From positions 62,001-126,000 of the IMG/VR virus record IMGVR_UViG_3300042564_004498: a stretch of 64,000 nucleotides of DNA; one strand, written 5' to 3'. Origin of the DNA: a virus. The notes under the pieces are model-generated. The model saw only the letters and a list, made by a program, of their open reading frames with translations. It was not told the DNA's origin and searched no databases. This document shows, piece by piece, positions 22,375 through 31,127 of this stretch. The stretch's first letter is position 1; every line of letters starts with the position of its first letter. Made by a program: the position numbers and the translations under genes.

Positions 22375-23783
22375 TCCTCCGAAGAATTTTTAGACTCCTC
22401 AATTTTTTTCTTTAATACTTTTTGAAATTCAGTAGCAATCATTTTTGTAAACTTAACTGATGGTGAATCATCTTTCTCAGAATCATACTTATACTTACCT
22501 TGTGGTGGTCTTTTACCTCTACCTAAATAATTAAGTCCTGAGATATTGGTAATACATTTGTGACCACCAGAATTAGACTGAATTAAATCCCAAGCATTAA
22601 TACCAATTTTATCCATCAATTCAAGTTCTTGTTCAGATAATTCATTGAATGGTTTTTCCATCATTCTTTCAATTTTTCCTAAGGCTTCTTCTCCACCGTC
22701 CATGAATACAAATTTTCCACCGTAAAGAGCGTCAAAGTCTTTAAAAGTAAAACCAACACTTTCAGGTCCAGCACTTGTTTCACTAACCCATTTCATAGTT
22801 GACAAAGGAATTTTCCTATCCTTTAATTGAGATTCCCATCTAACCAAAACTTCTTGAGCTATCTCCCCAAGATTAACCCCTTTAAGTTCTCTTTCTTTTT
22901 TAAACGGATTACAAGATGCTTGAACAAGACCCATCGGCCAAGCCATGATAAGAAAATCCGCCTCAGGATTATTTCTGAATGGTGTATATCTGTCGTAAGA
23001 CCCAGGCTTAAACATACTACCCCCACCGTATTGAAAAATAATGTTATCAGACACTGTTGGATAGTCTGCCATTTTGTCTGCATAATCTTGTGCATTTTTT
23101 TGTAAGTCTTCAGGTTTGGCGGCATTTGTTTTTGTCATCCAAGCTCTAATGTTATTTAGTATAGACAATAAAGAAGGTTCAGAATCCATAACCAATCCTT
23201 CTAAAAATCCTGGTTTGTTTTTAAAAGCTAAAAGTAATTTGTTTATTACTAAACCTAATAACATTTTATTCTTTTGTAATGAAGAGTCTTTATCTATTCT
23301 GTAGATATAATTAACCACTTCTTTTGGTGTAATATCATGTTTTGCATAATCCGCAGAATCCACGGTATTAATCAATAATATATCAGATGATGGGAATAAA
23401 TCTGTTGGTGAAACTACTTGAGAAATAGTCTCAACATTTGAACGAGCCCCTCTAAATTGTTTGGAGGTACCCTTTTCAACACCAACTTGTTTATCGTGAT
23501 GGTCTGTGTGAATCACAAACATTGGTTTACCATGAGCAAAATCTACTAGAACAGGCATTGTATCCCCTTGAGCGTCATTCTTTTTAACCGAGAACTCCTT
23601 ATCACCATATTGTATAATATGGGCACCAACAACATCAATACCGTTGTCTTCAAGGTATTTTTTCATCGCAATCGCTGTTGTTACCCCATCAAGGTCTTGG
23701 TGAAAATAAATCTCAGCTTTTTGATATCTTTTCTTTAAGGCGTTGATATTTCTCAACCCTGATTCTGATATAATTCTTTTCAT
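22371..23783 (-). CDS. DHH-family phosphoesterase with capsid-targeting-like N-terminus
   Basis: 470 aa. N-terminus MKRIISESGLRNINAL (I5-S6-E7 then S8). DHH motif I is HQDLDGVTTA (~28-37), a VDFAHG segment follows, and the name-giving HTDHHDK is near residue 97. GGHKCITNISG near 410 could belong to the DHHA1-type substrate-binding domain. The DHH family includes RecJ exonuclease and nanoRNase/pAp phosphatases with two metal ions. The combination with the shared N-terminal peptide suggests a nuclease or phosphatase carried in the head. Confidence 0.85.
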   Translation of the reverse strand: MKRIISESGLRNINALKKRYQKAEIYFHQDLDGVTTAIAMKKYLEDNGIDVVGAHIIQYGDKEFSVKKNDAQGDTMPVLVDFAHGKPMFVIHTDHHDKQVGVEKGTSKQFRGARSNVETISQVVSPTDLFPSSDILLINTVDSADYAKHDITPKEVVNYIYRIDKDSSLQKNKMLLGLVINKLLLAFKNKPGFLEGLVMDSEPSLLSILNNIRAWMTKTNAAKPEDLQKNAQDYADKMADYPTVSDNIIFQYGGGSMFKPGSYDRYTPFRNNPEADFLIMAWPMGLVQASCNPFKKERELKGVNLGEIAQEVLVRWESQLKDRKIPLSTMKWVSETSAGPESVGFTFKDFDALYGGKFVFMDGGEEALGKIERMMEKPFNELSEQELELMDKIGINAWDLIQSNSGGHKCITNISGLNYLGRGKRPPQGKYKYDSEKDDSPSVKFTKMIATEFQKVLKKKIEESKNSSED

Positions 23784-23786
23784 AAA

Positions 23787-24134
23787 TTAAAATAATTTAC
23801 TTATCCAAGCAACAGCTTTATCAATAATGTCTTGGTCCAATCCTAATTTATGTAATGCTGTATATGTGTCAGGTCCTGGAATTCCGTCAGGGTTAATATT
23901 CTCTTTTTCTTGGAATTTTTTAAGAGCGTTAACCGTAGTTGGTCCCCATTTTTCATCCACAGGTATTTGGAATAATTTACCATTCACCCCAACTTTTTTC
24001 ATTTTAAAATAATCATTAAGAGCCGTTTGTAATTCAAACACTTCTTGACTACTTAGTTGATTTTGTTCTTTAATAACTCTTCTAACTAATTTAGTTAAAT
24101 CTGATTCTGTTAATCTTATAATTCTTTTTGCCAT
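23787..24134 (-). CDS. peptidoglycan-binding protein (PG_binding_1) with targeting-like N-terminus
   Basis: 115 aa. The N-terminus carries IIRLTESDLTKLV, giving L-T-E then S, followed by RRVIKEQ. Residues ~30-110 form one PG_binding_1 module (LQTALNDYF, W-G-P-T-T-V-N-A-L-K-K-F-Q, G-I-P-G-P-D-T). It probably binds peptidoglycan during entry or lysis. No catalytic domain is attached. Between the DHH gene and the 354-aa gene. Confidence 0.85.
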   Translation of the reverse strand: MAKRIIRLTESDLTKLVRRVIKEQNQLSSQEVFELQTALNDYFKMKKVGVNGKLFQIPVDEKWGPTTVNALKKFQEKENINPDGIPGPDTYTALHKLGLDQDIIDKAVAWISKLF

Positions 24135-24157
24135 TTTATTTTTTAATTTGTATTAAT

Positions 24158-25222
24158 TTACATTCCAGGGATTGGATTTACTTGTCCCGTGAATAAACCT
24201 CTTAAGAATTTAGCGAATGGGTCACCTGTGACATTGTCACTTGACACACTCTGTGATATATCATCTGCGGTATTTTTGATAGGGTCTACTGGTGAGTTTC
24301 CTTCTTTAAACGATTGATTAAAATATTCTTTAGATTCGGGAGTTTTCTGATAATCTTCCATTGACTTAATCATTTCATTTTCACTACCTAATTTTTTAAT
24401 AACTTCTTCCGCTCCTACCCAATTTCCAATACCAATATAATCCAAGAACCCTAACCACCATTTGGTTTGCTGCATCATAATCTTTAATCTTCTACCTTCA
24501 GGGCTTCGGAACACTCTTGGAATTCCTCCGAAGAATGTTTGACTCAAAAATCCAGGTTTAGATAGTGCCGCAACATCAAATACTTTACTATCTTTCATCA
24601 AATCTTTAAGTGCCTGAATATCATGAATTTTAGCTTTACCTAACTTCATGTCGGCTTCTAATGATTTTGCCAAACCACTAACACCTTTACTTTTAGTACC
24701 CGCTCTACCCAATAAAGTGAAATAATCCATAATAGTGTTCTTCATACCTTTGAATGGTCCCACAGGAAGTTCTTTTAAAAAACTATTAACTTTTTCTGCC
24801 CATCCACCAGTACCACCAGCACTTTGTAAGAATTTACCAACAGGTCCTGGGTCTTTAGCAAGACTTGAAATCATTTCAGTTGCTTTTGCAGGATTAGTTT
24901 TAGATAGTTTTATTGCCGCTTCTAATTCTTTTGTTGCTTTGGAGCCAATTTTCATTGCTCCCATAACAGGCTTAGCGACAATGTCACCAACAAAAAATGG
25001 AACCGCAGCTACTAAACTTAAGACACCAAAAAGGGTATCTCCTTGTATAAAATAAGAAATAGCATTGATTGAATCGGTGATTGGTGTTGGGTCTATGATA
25101 CCGACAATATCCATCACATTGTTATACCACGCCTCATTAATTGTTTTCTCACCATTTTTATCTTTAATGATGGATTCTTTAATTAATTTTAATTGGTGTT
25201 CAGTAATTATAATTTCACTCAT
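24158..25222 (-). CDS. putative injected/virion protein with hydrophobic segments
   Basis: 354 aa. MSEIIITEHQLKLIKE at the N-terminus (I-T-E then H). Residues ~35-90 contain DIVGIIDPTPITDSINAISY and a Gly/Val-rich hydrophobic stretch (LVAAVPFFVGDIVAKPVMG). This pattern resembles the hydrophobic pre-toxin regions of secreted Bacteroidota proteins, though I cannot name a family. The remainder is helical and Lys-rich, ending FTGQVNPIPGM. Together with the next two genes it forms a run with targeting-like N-termini behind one TATTTAT box. Confidence 0.75.
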   Translation of the reverse strand: MSEIIITEHQLKLIKESIIKDKNGEKTINEAWYNNVMDIVGIIDPTPITDSINAISYFIQGDTLFGVLSLVAAVPFFVGDIVAKPVMGAMKIGSKATKELEAAIKLSKTNPAKATEMISSLAKDPGPVGKFLQSAGGTGGWAEKVNSFLKELPVGPFKGMKNTIMDYFTLLGRAGTKSKGVSGLAKSLEADMKLGKAKIHDIQALKDLMKDSKVFDVAALSKPGFLSQTFFGGIPRVFRSPEGRRLKIMMQQTKWWLGFLDYIGIGNWVGAEEVIKKLGSENEMIKSMEDYQKTPESKEYFNQSFKEGNSPVDPIKNTADDISQSVSSDNVTGDPFAKFLRGLFTGQVNPIPGM

Positions 25223-25236
25223 TTAATCTTTTATTA

Positions 25237-25243
25237 ATAAATA
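25237..25243 (-). promoter_or_regulatory. TATTTAT box
   Basis: 14 bases upstream of the ATG at 25222, ahead of three consecutive genes with I/L-x-E N-termini. Confidence 0.5.
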
Positions 25244-25257
25244 TTCGTAGAAACAAA

Positions 25258-25280
25258 AAAAAGGGTCAATGACCCTTTTA
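25258..25280 (-). terminator. rho-independent terminator
   Basis: Stem AAGGGTCA / TGACCCTT with minimal loop and eight T on the minus strand. It ends the transcript of the methyltransferase operon. Confidence 0.85.
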
Positions 25281-26129
25281 TTATAAATCTAATTCTATTT
25301 GTTTGTTTTTATCTATAAAGTGTTGAACTCTATCAGTGGCCACTTTGGTATAATTCTCACTTAATTCAATCCCTATCCATCGTCTTCCACTTACTTCAGC
25401 AGCAACTAAACTAGTACCACTACCTGTGAATGGGTCCAAAACAATATCATTCCTATATGTTAATATTTTGATTGCCTTTAATGGTATATCCATTGAGAAT
25501 GTCGCTTTGGTTTGTTGTTTAGTATCTGCAAAATATTCCCATTGTCCATATACTAAACTCATAAACTCTTTCTTATCCTCATCTTGATACATCATCTTTT
25601 GTTTAATAGTACCATCCTCTTGTTCTAAATCAACCAATTCTCCTTTCCATTGTGATTCACCCTTAACCTTTTTAATACGGTCTTTCTTATAGGCCAATAC
25701 TACACACTCTTTTGGATTATAAATGTATGGACTACTTGGTGACATCCATGAACCCCAAGCTGTGGTTTTACTTCTGTGTGGTGAGTTCTCATCAAGGTCT
25801 ACAAGCCCATAGAATTTAAATCCAACTTTCTTCATCACCGCCCAAAATTCAGACATAAATAATACTCTACCACCTCTATCTTGTACATTTACTTCATAAG
25901 GTATGTTTATTGCAACTCTACCATCATCTTTTATTAACCGATATGCCTGTGTCAACCATTGTTCTGTAAATTCCCAATACTCATCCATCATCATTCTATC
26001 GTCATGACTATCATAATCAATACCAACATTATATGGTGGAGAGGTTACAATTAAATCAATAGTTGACTCAGGAAGTTTAGCCATCTCAACAATACAATCT
26101 CCTTGAATAATTCTTTTTGTTTCTAACAT
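25281..26129 (-). CDS. DNA methyltransferase (TSPPY class)
   Basis: 282 aa. Catalytic motif IV is TSPPYNVG (~30-37) and the AdoMet-binding motif I DPFTGSGTSLVAAE comes after it (~235-248), the beta-class order of N4-cytosine or N6-adenine methyltransferases. The first residues before motif IV, GDCIVEMAKLPESTIDLI, also match the family. It modifies phage DNA, probably against host restriction. No cognate endonuclease is adjacent. The start overlaps the end of the upstream gene by one base. Confidence 0.9.
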   Translation of the reverse strand: MLETKRIIQGDCIVEMAKLPESTIDLIVTSPPYNVGIDYDSHDDRMMMDEYWEFTEQWLTQAYRLIKDDGRVAINIPYEVNVQDRGGRVLFMSEFWAVMKKVGFKFYGLVDLDENSPHRSKTTAWGSWMSPSSPYIYNPKECVVLAYKKDRIKKVKGESQWKGELVDLEQEDGTIKQKMMYQDEDKKEFMSLVYGQWEYFADTKQQTKATFSMDIPLKAIKILTYRNDIVLDPFTGSGTSLVAAEVSGRRWIGIELSENYTKVATDRVQHFIDKNKQIELDL

Positions 26130-26530
26130 TATAATTTACCTTCTTGTTTTAATTGTTCTCTTATTTTGGTGGCTGAGATATCACTCACTTCTTGAGGTGG
26201 TAAATGCTCTATTATATCGTAACCAACTCCTCTTCCAAAATTTACCGATTCAACATCAGGGATTACCATAACCTTAACTCTTCCCTCAATAATTAAATCA
26301 TATAACTTGATAAGGATATTTTCATAAACTTCTTGTGCTGTGAATGGGTTCTGTTCGTTAGGTTCTATGTCTCTAACACAGATTAAAACATTCTTACCTT
26401 GTTCAAGTCTTTGGTCTATCAACCATCTGTGCCCATCGTGCCATGGTTGCCATCTTCCAATAAACATTGAGAATTGTTTACCAGGGTTATTTTTTAATTT
26501 TGGGTCTCCTTCTATGTGTATCTTTTCCAT
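26129..26530 (-). CDS. nucleotidylyltransferase (adenylyltransferase-like)
   Basis: 133 aa starting MEKIHIEG, one base after the upstream stop; a longer frame reads into that gene. FIGRWQPWHDGHRWLI is the H-x-G-H nucleotidyltransferase signature in the G-R-x-Q-P-x-H form of NMN/ATP-sulfurylase-type adenylyltransferases, and ISATKIREQL is the matching C-terminal block. It would transfer AMP (or CMP) to a phosphate or sulfate group. The direct partner upstream is APS-kinase-like. Confidence 0.82.
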   Translation of the reverse strand: MEKIHIEGDPKLKNNPGKQFSMFIGRWQPWHDGHRWLIDQRLEQGKNVLICVRDIEPNEQNPFTAQEVYENILIKLYDLIIEGRVKVMVIPDVESVNFGRGVGYDIIEHLPPQEVSDISATKIREQLKQEGKL

Positions 26531-26531
26531 A

Positions 26532-26963
26532 TTATTTTTTAAATATTTTTTCAACACATTCGGCAACAGTGATGTTGTCGGTGCACATGTCAATGTAATT
26601 TTCTGTTGGTGGTTCATAGTCTTGAACAAAGAATTGTTCCCTACCTCTTACCTCTGAAGTATAAACATAAACTTCTTTTATTGCATTTTCAAGTTTCTCT
26701 TTGAATGCATCTCTTTGTCCTTTGTAAGGAGACACTAATGATACTAAAACATTTTGTCCTTTGGAGTGAAGATATTGAGCCAAATGTTGAGCTAATTGTA
26801 TATTCTTCATTCGTCCTTCTTTTGAATAATCTTTATTATCAAATAATTCTCTAATATCATCACCATCAATATGGTACCAATTATTGAAGTACCTTAACTC
26901 CATAATTGATTTTGCCAATGTTGTCTTACCTGCACCAGGTTGTCCTGTTAACCAATAAATCAT
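26532..26963 (-). CDS. APS-kinase-like P-loop kinase
   Basis: 143 aa. Walker A GQPGAGKTTLA (residues 7-17), then YHIDGDDIRE, the D-G-D-x-x-R motif of adenylylsulfate kinase, and SLVSPYKGQRD in place of the family's A-x-I-S-P-x-x-x-x-R. C-terminal NITVAECVEKI also matches CysC. It lies next to a nucleotidylyltransferase, so the two could carry out consecutive activation steps, though not necessarily on sulfate. Confidence 0.85.
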   Translation of the reverse strand: MIYWLTGQPGAGKTTLAKSIMELRYFNNWYHIDGDDIRELFDNKDYSKEGRMKNIQLAQHLAQYLHSKGQNVLVSLVSPYKGQRDAFKEKLENAIKEVYVYTSEVRGREQFFVQDYEPPTENYIDMCTDNITVAECVEKIFKK

Positions 26964-27190
26964 TTTTCTAAGTTTTTAATTTTTCTCTCCAAATACCATA
27001 AAGCTTTCTTTAAATCTTGGAGTTCTTTATCCGAGTCTTTTTTACCCGCTCTCGCAACATACTTAACAACATTGAAGATGTAAGCATCTTTATCAAGCCC
27101 CCAAGCCTCGCAAACTTTTACAACTTCATATGGATTATCCTGACCACCGTAATGTTCTGGGTGGTTAACCATTTCTTTATTTTTACTCAT
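26960..27190 (-). CDS. DUF3310 protein
   Basis: 76 aa: VNHPEHYGGQDNPYEVVKVC, then FNVVKYVARAGKKD and DLKKALWYLERKI. This is the DUF3310 (SaV-like) family found in many phages, in which T7 gp1.7 is a related nucleotide kinase; a nucleotide-metabolism role is therefore likely but unproven. Overlaps the kinase gene by four bases. Confidence 0.88.
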   Translation of the reverse strand: MSKNKEMVNHPEHYGGQDNPYEVVKVCEAWGLDKDAYIFNVVKYVARAGKKDSDKELQDLKKALWYLERKIKNLEK

Positions 27191-27408
27191 AATTTCACTA
27201 TGTAATATTTCCCCAATTTAAGAGACTTTTTATGGCCATTTCTAACAGAAAACAATGGTTTTGTGGTCACATTAATTCCAAACCCATTATTAAATCTAAT
27301 AGACCATCCTGATGGTGAAGTACTAAATAAAATAGAATAATCAAATACTCTAATCACAGTTTGACTACAACCACTACCAATATAATATGTTTTCTTAGAT
27401 ATACACAT
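27187..27408 (-). CDS. hypothetical small protein
   Basis: 73 aa, beta-rich, Ser/Gly-rich (YYIGSGCSQTVIRVFDY, FSTSPSGWSIRF), ending KLGKYYIVKL. No membrane segment or motif. Overlaps the DUF3310 start by four bases. Confidence 0.6.
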   Translation of the reverse strand: MCISKKTYYIGSGCSQTVIRVFDYSILFSTSPSGWSIRFNNGFGINVTTKPLFSVRNGHKKSLKLGKYYIVKL

Positions 27409-27413
27409 AATGA

Positions 27414-27641
27414 TTATTGGTTATCACTTCGTTTTCCTCTCTTAGTCGGTACTTGGTCGGTTACTTGGTCGGTTACTTGGTCGGTCTTTTTAACTTTACC
27501 TCTGTATTCTTTCCAATCTGATTTTGGTGTGTAAGCCCAGTTACCACCTTTTACTCTAATTCCAGCGTCATAGTCGGTAGTTCTCATAACTTCCCCTAAT
27601 TCTCTACCTTTTGTTTGTCTAATTAATTTAATGCACTTCAT
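27414..27641 (-). CDS. hypothetical small protein with DQVT repeats
   Basis: 75 aa. The C-terminal part holds three short repeats (DQVT, DQVT, DQVP), encoded by a 12-base DNA repeat (near 27446-27486), and ends in a basic RGKRSDNQ tail. Copy number of the repeat may vary between relatives. No known fold. Confidence 0.65.
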   Translation of the reverse strand: MKCIKLIRQTKGRELGEVMRTTDYDAGIRVKGGNWAYTPKSDWKEYRGKVKKTDQVTDQVTDQVPTKRGKRSDNQ

Positions 27642-27843
27642 TGTTTCCTCCGTGTTTTTTATTGTTAATAATTATAAGAATTTCTTTATCTGACTTACCT
27701 TTACAATATAACTTATGAATAAAATCACCCATCTTATCTTCAAAGATTAAAGCATCACTCTTACCATAATATTGTTTTAGCCTACCATTGTTTAAAGCAT
27801 TAATACTTCCTTCAAGAGTAACCCATCGTTTATTAAATCCCAT
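27628..27843 (-). CDS. hypothetical small protein
   Basis: 71 aa, charged, starting MGFNKRWVTLEGSINALNN. Ends in a His/Lys-rich tail (NNKKHGGNNEVH). Overlaps the DQVT-repeat gene by 14 nt. Function unknown. Confidence 0.6.
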   Translation of the reverse strand: MGFNKRWVTLEGSINALNNGRLKQYYGKSDALIFEDKMGDFIHKLYCKGKSDKEILIIINNKKHGGNNEVH

Positions 27844-27860
27844 AAGTAATTATAAGAAAC

Positions 27861-28640
27861 TTATTTTTCAGAGTCAAAGGAATTCATCTTTTCAAGGTTA
27901 ACAATTTGAAAAATGTATGCCATTAGTTTTCTTTTCATGATTGGAATCATGGTTTGTTCCATTGGTAGTTTTTGAGAACATTTCATCTCAAATATTGGAA
28001 GGTCTTTATAAGAATCTGTATGATTCCATTTTGTGAAAGTATTGATAACACTAGTTAGTGTCATCCCATTCAAAGTATTATCGTAAATTAAATTAATATA
28101 AGTTTTATTATTATGAGTATCCCCTTTTGGTTTTTTTATTTCATATTCCCAAACCATTAATTTTTCATTTTCTTTATCAAAATAAAACATATAACCCATA
28201 CCAGAGATTAATCCTTTTTTGTTTTTTTTAAGAAAAATGTCTGTACTATCATAGGCTAAATTCCATATTGATTTTGCAATATTAAACGCATCAAATAATT
28301 TTCCACCTGAAAATGTAAGAGTCTTATCTAACTCACTTTCTTCATCATTTGATAATTGTCTTGGTTTTTTTGAAATAAGTTCTTTAACAAGGATTTCATC
28401 ATCACACGACTCAAATTTTTTATTAGTCAGTAATAATGTATTTTCTTTAACAATAGATTGTAAGTTCGCCAAATGTAGCGACAATTCAACAAAGTCAGGA
28501 TATATTTCCAACTTATCAAATCCTTTTTCACATTTTTGTAAGTAATCTAATAAAGTATATTTGTTATATTCAAAATCAATAGGCTCTTTGAACATCCACT
28601 CAGGATTTAACTTAAATGATATTTTTTTCTTTCTTCCCAT
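27861..28640 (-). CDS. hypothetical protein
   Basis: 259 aa beginning MGRKKKISFKLNPEWMFKEPID. Helical N-terminal half and mixed C-terminal half with VWEYEIKKP and NGMTLTSVINTFTKW; no motif recognised. It lies between the 590-aa WCT protein and the small-gene cluster, on the same strand. Confidence 0.75.
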   Translation of the reverse strand: MGRKKKISFKLNPEWMFKEPIDFEYNKYTLLDYLQKCEKGFDKLEIYPDFVELSLHLANLQSIVKENTLLLTNKKFESCDDEILVKELISKKPRQLSNDEESELDKTLTFSGGKLFDAFNIAKSIWNLAYDSTDIFLKKNKKGLISGMGYMFYFDKENEKLMVWEYEIKKPKGDTHNNKTYINLIYDNTLNGMTLTSVINTFTKWNHTDSYKDLPIFEMKCSQKLPMEQTMIPIMKRKLMAYIFQIVNLEKMNSFDSEK

Positions 28641-28666
28641 TTTTCAATAATACAATTAATGATAAA

Positions 28667-30439
28667 TTAATCAATTCTGATTACATAAAATAACTCATCT
28701 TTCACATAAATCTCATCAGCACTACCATCATAACTACTTATAGTTGCACCATACCCATCAGCATTTATCACTCCTTGGATAAAATCATCTTTGTCAATAT
28801 AATTCTCCCAATCTAACCCATAATTTTGCATGAATTCTTCCGGGTCATAATTAACATCACGAACTAACTCATTAATCTTATCTTCAATCATATCCTCAGG
28901 GAAGTCTCCGTCAGGATTGGTTTCTATTTCTTCAATCTCTTCTTTAAATTCTTCAATAAGTTCATTTAATTCATCAATCTTGTCTTGAATACTTTCATCT
29001 CCTTCACCACCATCCATATGACTTTCCATGTCATTAATATGGTTTTCAAGTTTTTCAATTTTATTATTCAAGATTTCAATTTTTTCTTCTTGGTCTTCAG
29101 ATAACATTCTATCCTCATCACTAAAATAAGATTCAGGACTATCTCTCACATCATTTTCATAAACATCTTCCGCTTCTTTAACAATAGCTTCGGTGTCCAA
29201 ATACCCTTGAGCAAATCCTGAGTTAAATCCTGTATAACCAATATCATCAATTAAATTATCCACGTAGTCATAACAACTTTTTTGCATATCATCATCATCA
29301 CCAACCCCATATCTTCTACCATCTAAATCAGCATCAATAACTTCAAATTCAGTTAAGTCATAATGTTGTCCCACAGGAACAATGTTGTACACATCAATAT
29401 GTCCATCATAAGTTGTTAATTCATCCTCAAGAGCTTCAATTTCATCTAATATTTCAACATTTTCATCAGGTTCTCCTTCTCTTTCATCATCATCATATCT
29501 TCTTTTAAGTACCTCTATCTCATTATTAATTCTTAGAATATCCGCCCTGTCATCATTAGTTAATACACTAACATCTGAATTTTCAACAAGAAAGTTTAGT
29601 AATGCATGGGCCTCTAATCCTTCATCAGGACAATCACCATTCAAATCCCATTCCTCATCTTCTCTTCTCTCTTGAGCGTCTTCCCTCATTCCTTGAACTC
29701 TCTGTTGTTCTCTTAATCTTTCAAGTCTTTCTTTTTCTTTTTTGGCAGAAGCAATATCAGAATATATTTTAAGTTGTTCTCCGTATTCTTGTTGTAAATA
29801 AGAATCAACTGAAGATATTATTTCATTAATTTTGTTTGTGTTGAGTATCCATCCATTTTTAATTGCCTCATCTTTCGCGTCATAATAAATTGTACCCCCA
29901 TCAAATTTTCTTAATAACGCAACTTTATACAATGGGTCACTGGTTGCTTTAGTTCTATCTAAAATGTAGAATAACTTTCCATCTTCATTATATCTTTTGA
30001 ATTGGTAATCAGATTCTGCCGCAGTACACCACTTGGTACCTTTACCATAATAACACGAAGCGTCATGTGTTAATGGATTAACAACAAAAAACTTTCCATC
30101 ATCATAAACAACATTACCACCCTCAACTTTTTTAACATCTCTCCGAGCCCTATTATGATAGTTCACAATTGAGTTTATTAATTCATCAGCATTTTGATAT
30201 TGTGTAATATCAGTTTTTGGTAGGTTTGTTGAAATCTTATCAAACCTTTCAAGAGCATCTACTAATTTGGTAAAGTTCTCATCAAAGTTAATGTTGTCAG
30301 ATACCTTGCCTACCCACTCAAAATATTTTTGTGGTACTTTCTCAATAATTTTGTTCAAATTTTCAGGTGAAAATTTCTTTCCATACTTGGATTTAAAGTC
30401 ATCAACTCTTCCTTCTTGTATTAATTTTAAAAAATCCAT
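28667..30439 (-). CDS. WCT-motif protein, large acidic form
   Basis: 590 aa. N-terminus MDFLKLIQEGRV gives I-Q-E then G, an exact fit to the prohead protease rule. Residues ~105-190 form a domain with GGNVVYDDGKFFVV, then CYYGKGTKWCTAAESDY and KLFYILDR, also present in the 439-aa protein at 36214-37533. The long middle and C-terminal parts are very acidic (Asp/Glu-rich, coiled-coil-forming) and end AEDVYENDVRDS...YVIRID. The acidic part could bind a basic partner or DNA-like surface. Possibly packed in the head; no catalytic residues can be assigned. Confidence 0.8.
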   Translation of the reverse strand: MDFLKLIQEGRVDDFKSKYGKKFSPENLNKIIEKVPQKYFEWVGKVSDNINFDENFTKLVDALERFDKISTNLPKTDITQYQNADELINSIVNYHNRARRDVKKVEGGNVVYDDGKFFVVNPLTHDASCYYGKGTKWCTAAESDYQFKRYNEDGKLFYILDRTKATSDPLYKVALLRKFDGGTIYYDAKDEAIKNGWILNTNKINEIISSVDSYLQQEYGEQLKIYSDIASAKKEKERLERLREQQRVQGMREDAQERREDEEWDLNGDCPDEGLEAHALLNFLVENSDVSVLTNDDRADILRINNEIEVLKRRYDDDEREGEPDENVEILDEIEALEDELTTYDGHIDVYNIVPVGQHYDLTEFEVIDADLDGRRYGVGDDDDMQKSCYDYVDNLIDDIGYTGFNSGFAQGYLDTEAIVKEAEDVYENDVRDSPESYFSDEDRMLSEDQEEKIEILNNKIEKLENHINDMESHMDGGEGDESIQDKIDELNELIEEFKEEIEEIETNPDGDFPEDMIEDKINELVRDVNYDPEEFMQNYGLDWENYIDKDDFIQGVINADGYGATISSYDGSADEIYVKDELFYVIRID

Positions 30440-30453
30440 TAATCTTTTATTTA

Positions 30454-30460
30454 ATAAATA
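30454..30460 (-). promoter_or_regulatory. TATTTAT box
   Basis: 14 bases upstream of the ATG at 30439. Confidence 0.5.
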
Positions 30461-30492
30461 TCATTTTTATATTATAATTAAACCATAATCAC

Positions 30493-30499
30493 TATTTAT
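30493..30499 (+). promoter_or_regulatory. TATTTAT box
   Basis: Upstream of the GIY-YIG gene (ATG at 30522), back to back with the box at 30454. Confidence 0.4.
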
Positions 30500-30521
30500 A
30501 GTAATAAAGTTATTGTTTAAT

Positions 30522-31112
30522 ATGGTAGGAGGGATTTACAAGATAGAAAATTTAATTGATGGTAAAGTTTATATCGGAAGTTCTATTAATATTATTAGCC
30601 GAAAACAAAAACATTTTTGGATGTTAAAAAAAGGGATTCACGATAATTGTCATCTCCAACATAGTTACAATAAATTTGGTGAGGATTCATTTATATTTGA
30701 AGTATTAGAAGAATGTAATAATAAAGATTTAATAATTAAAGAAAATTATCATATTTTTAAATATAAATCTAACAATAGCGAGTTTGGTTATAATTTGGCA
30801 ACCGTAAATGAATTTAGAAGAAATACATATAATAATGAAGTTAAAGTTAAATTGTCTAAATATAATTTAACCAAGAATGGTAATTTTAATACATATTCAC
30901 TAACTAATATTCAAACTAATAAAGAACACACATTTAATACATTAGTTGACGGCGCCAATTATTTAATTCAAAATGGATTTGCAAAAGGGAAATCTCGGAA
31001 TGTGAGAATGAAATTATCAAACTCGCTTAGGGGGATTAAAGTTAACAATGGAAGTAAAACAGAAACAATAAGAAAAACTTGTTATAAACATAATTTTAAT
31101 ATAATAAACTAA
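30522..31112 (+). CDS. GIY-YIG homing endonuclease
   Basis: 196 aa from the ATG giving MVGGIYKIENLIDGKVYIGSS, which matches the GIY...YIG catalytic signature (G-I-Y and Y-I-G, residues ~4-18). Then R-x-x-x-H and the catalytic Glu region FIFEVLEECNN, followed by an Asn/Lys-rich DNA-binding region with short modular motifs. A free-standing homing endonuclease that cuts a related phage site and spreads by repair. It sits alone on the plus strand between two unrelated genes, which is typical of such mobile genes. Confidence 0.88.
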   Translation: MVGGIYKIENLIDGKVYIGSSINIISRKQKHFWMLKKGIHDNCHLQHSYNKFGEDSFIFEVLEECNNKDLIIKENYHIFKYKSNNSEFGYNLATVNEFRRNTYNNEVKVKLSKYNLTKNGNFNTYSLTNIQTNKEHTFNTLVDGANYLIQNGFAKGKSRNVRMKLSNSLRGIKVNNGSKTETIRKTCYKHNFNIIN

Positions 31113-31127
31113 AAAAAACGAATCACT

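Noticed and set aside
25281-26129. Complete restriction-modification system around the methyltransferase
   Set aside because: No endonuclease gene is adjacent; it is better read as an orphan phage methyltransferase.
26129-26963. Sulfate assimilation operon
   Set aside because: Only the kinase and adenylyltransferase-like domains are present, without sulfurylase GTPase or reductase, so substrate is left open.
27446-27486. Possible CRISPR array at the TTGGTCGGTTAC repeats
   Set aside because: Only three 12-base repeats without spacers, and they code the DQVT repeat of the 75-aa protein.
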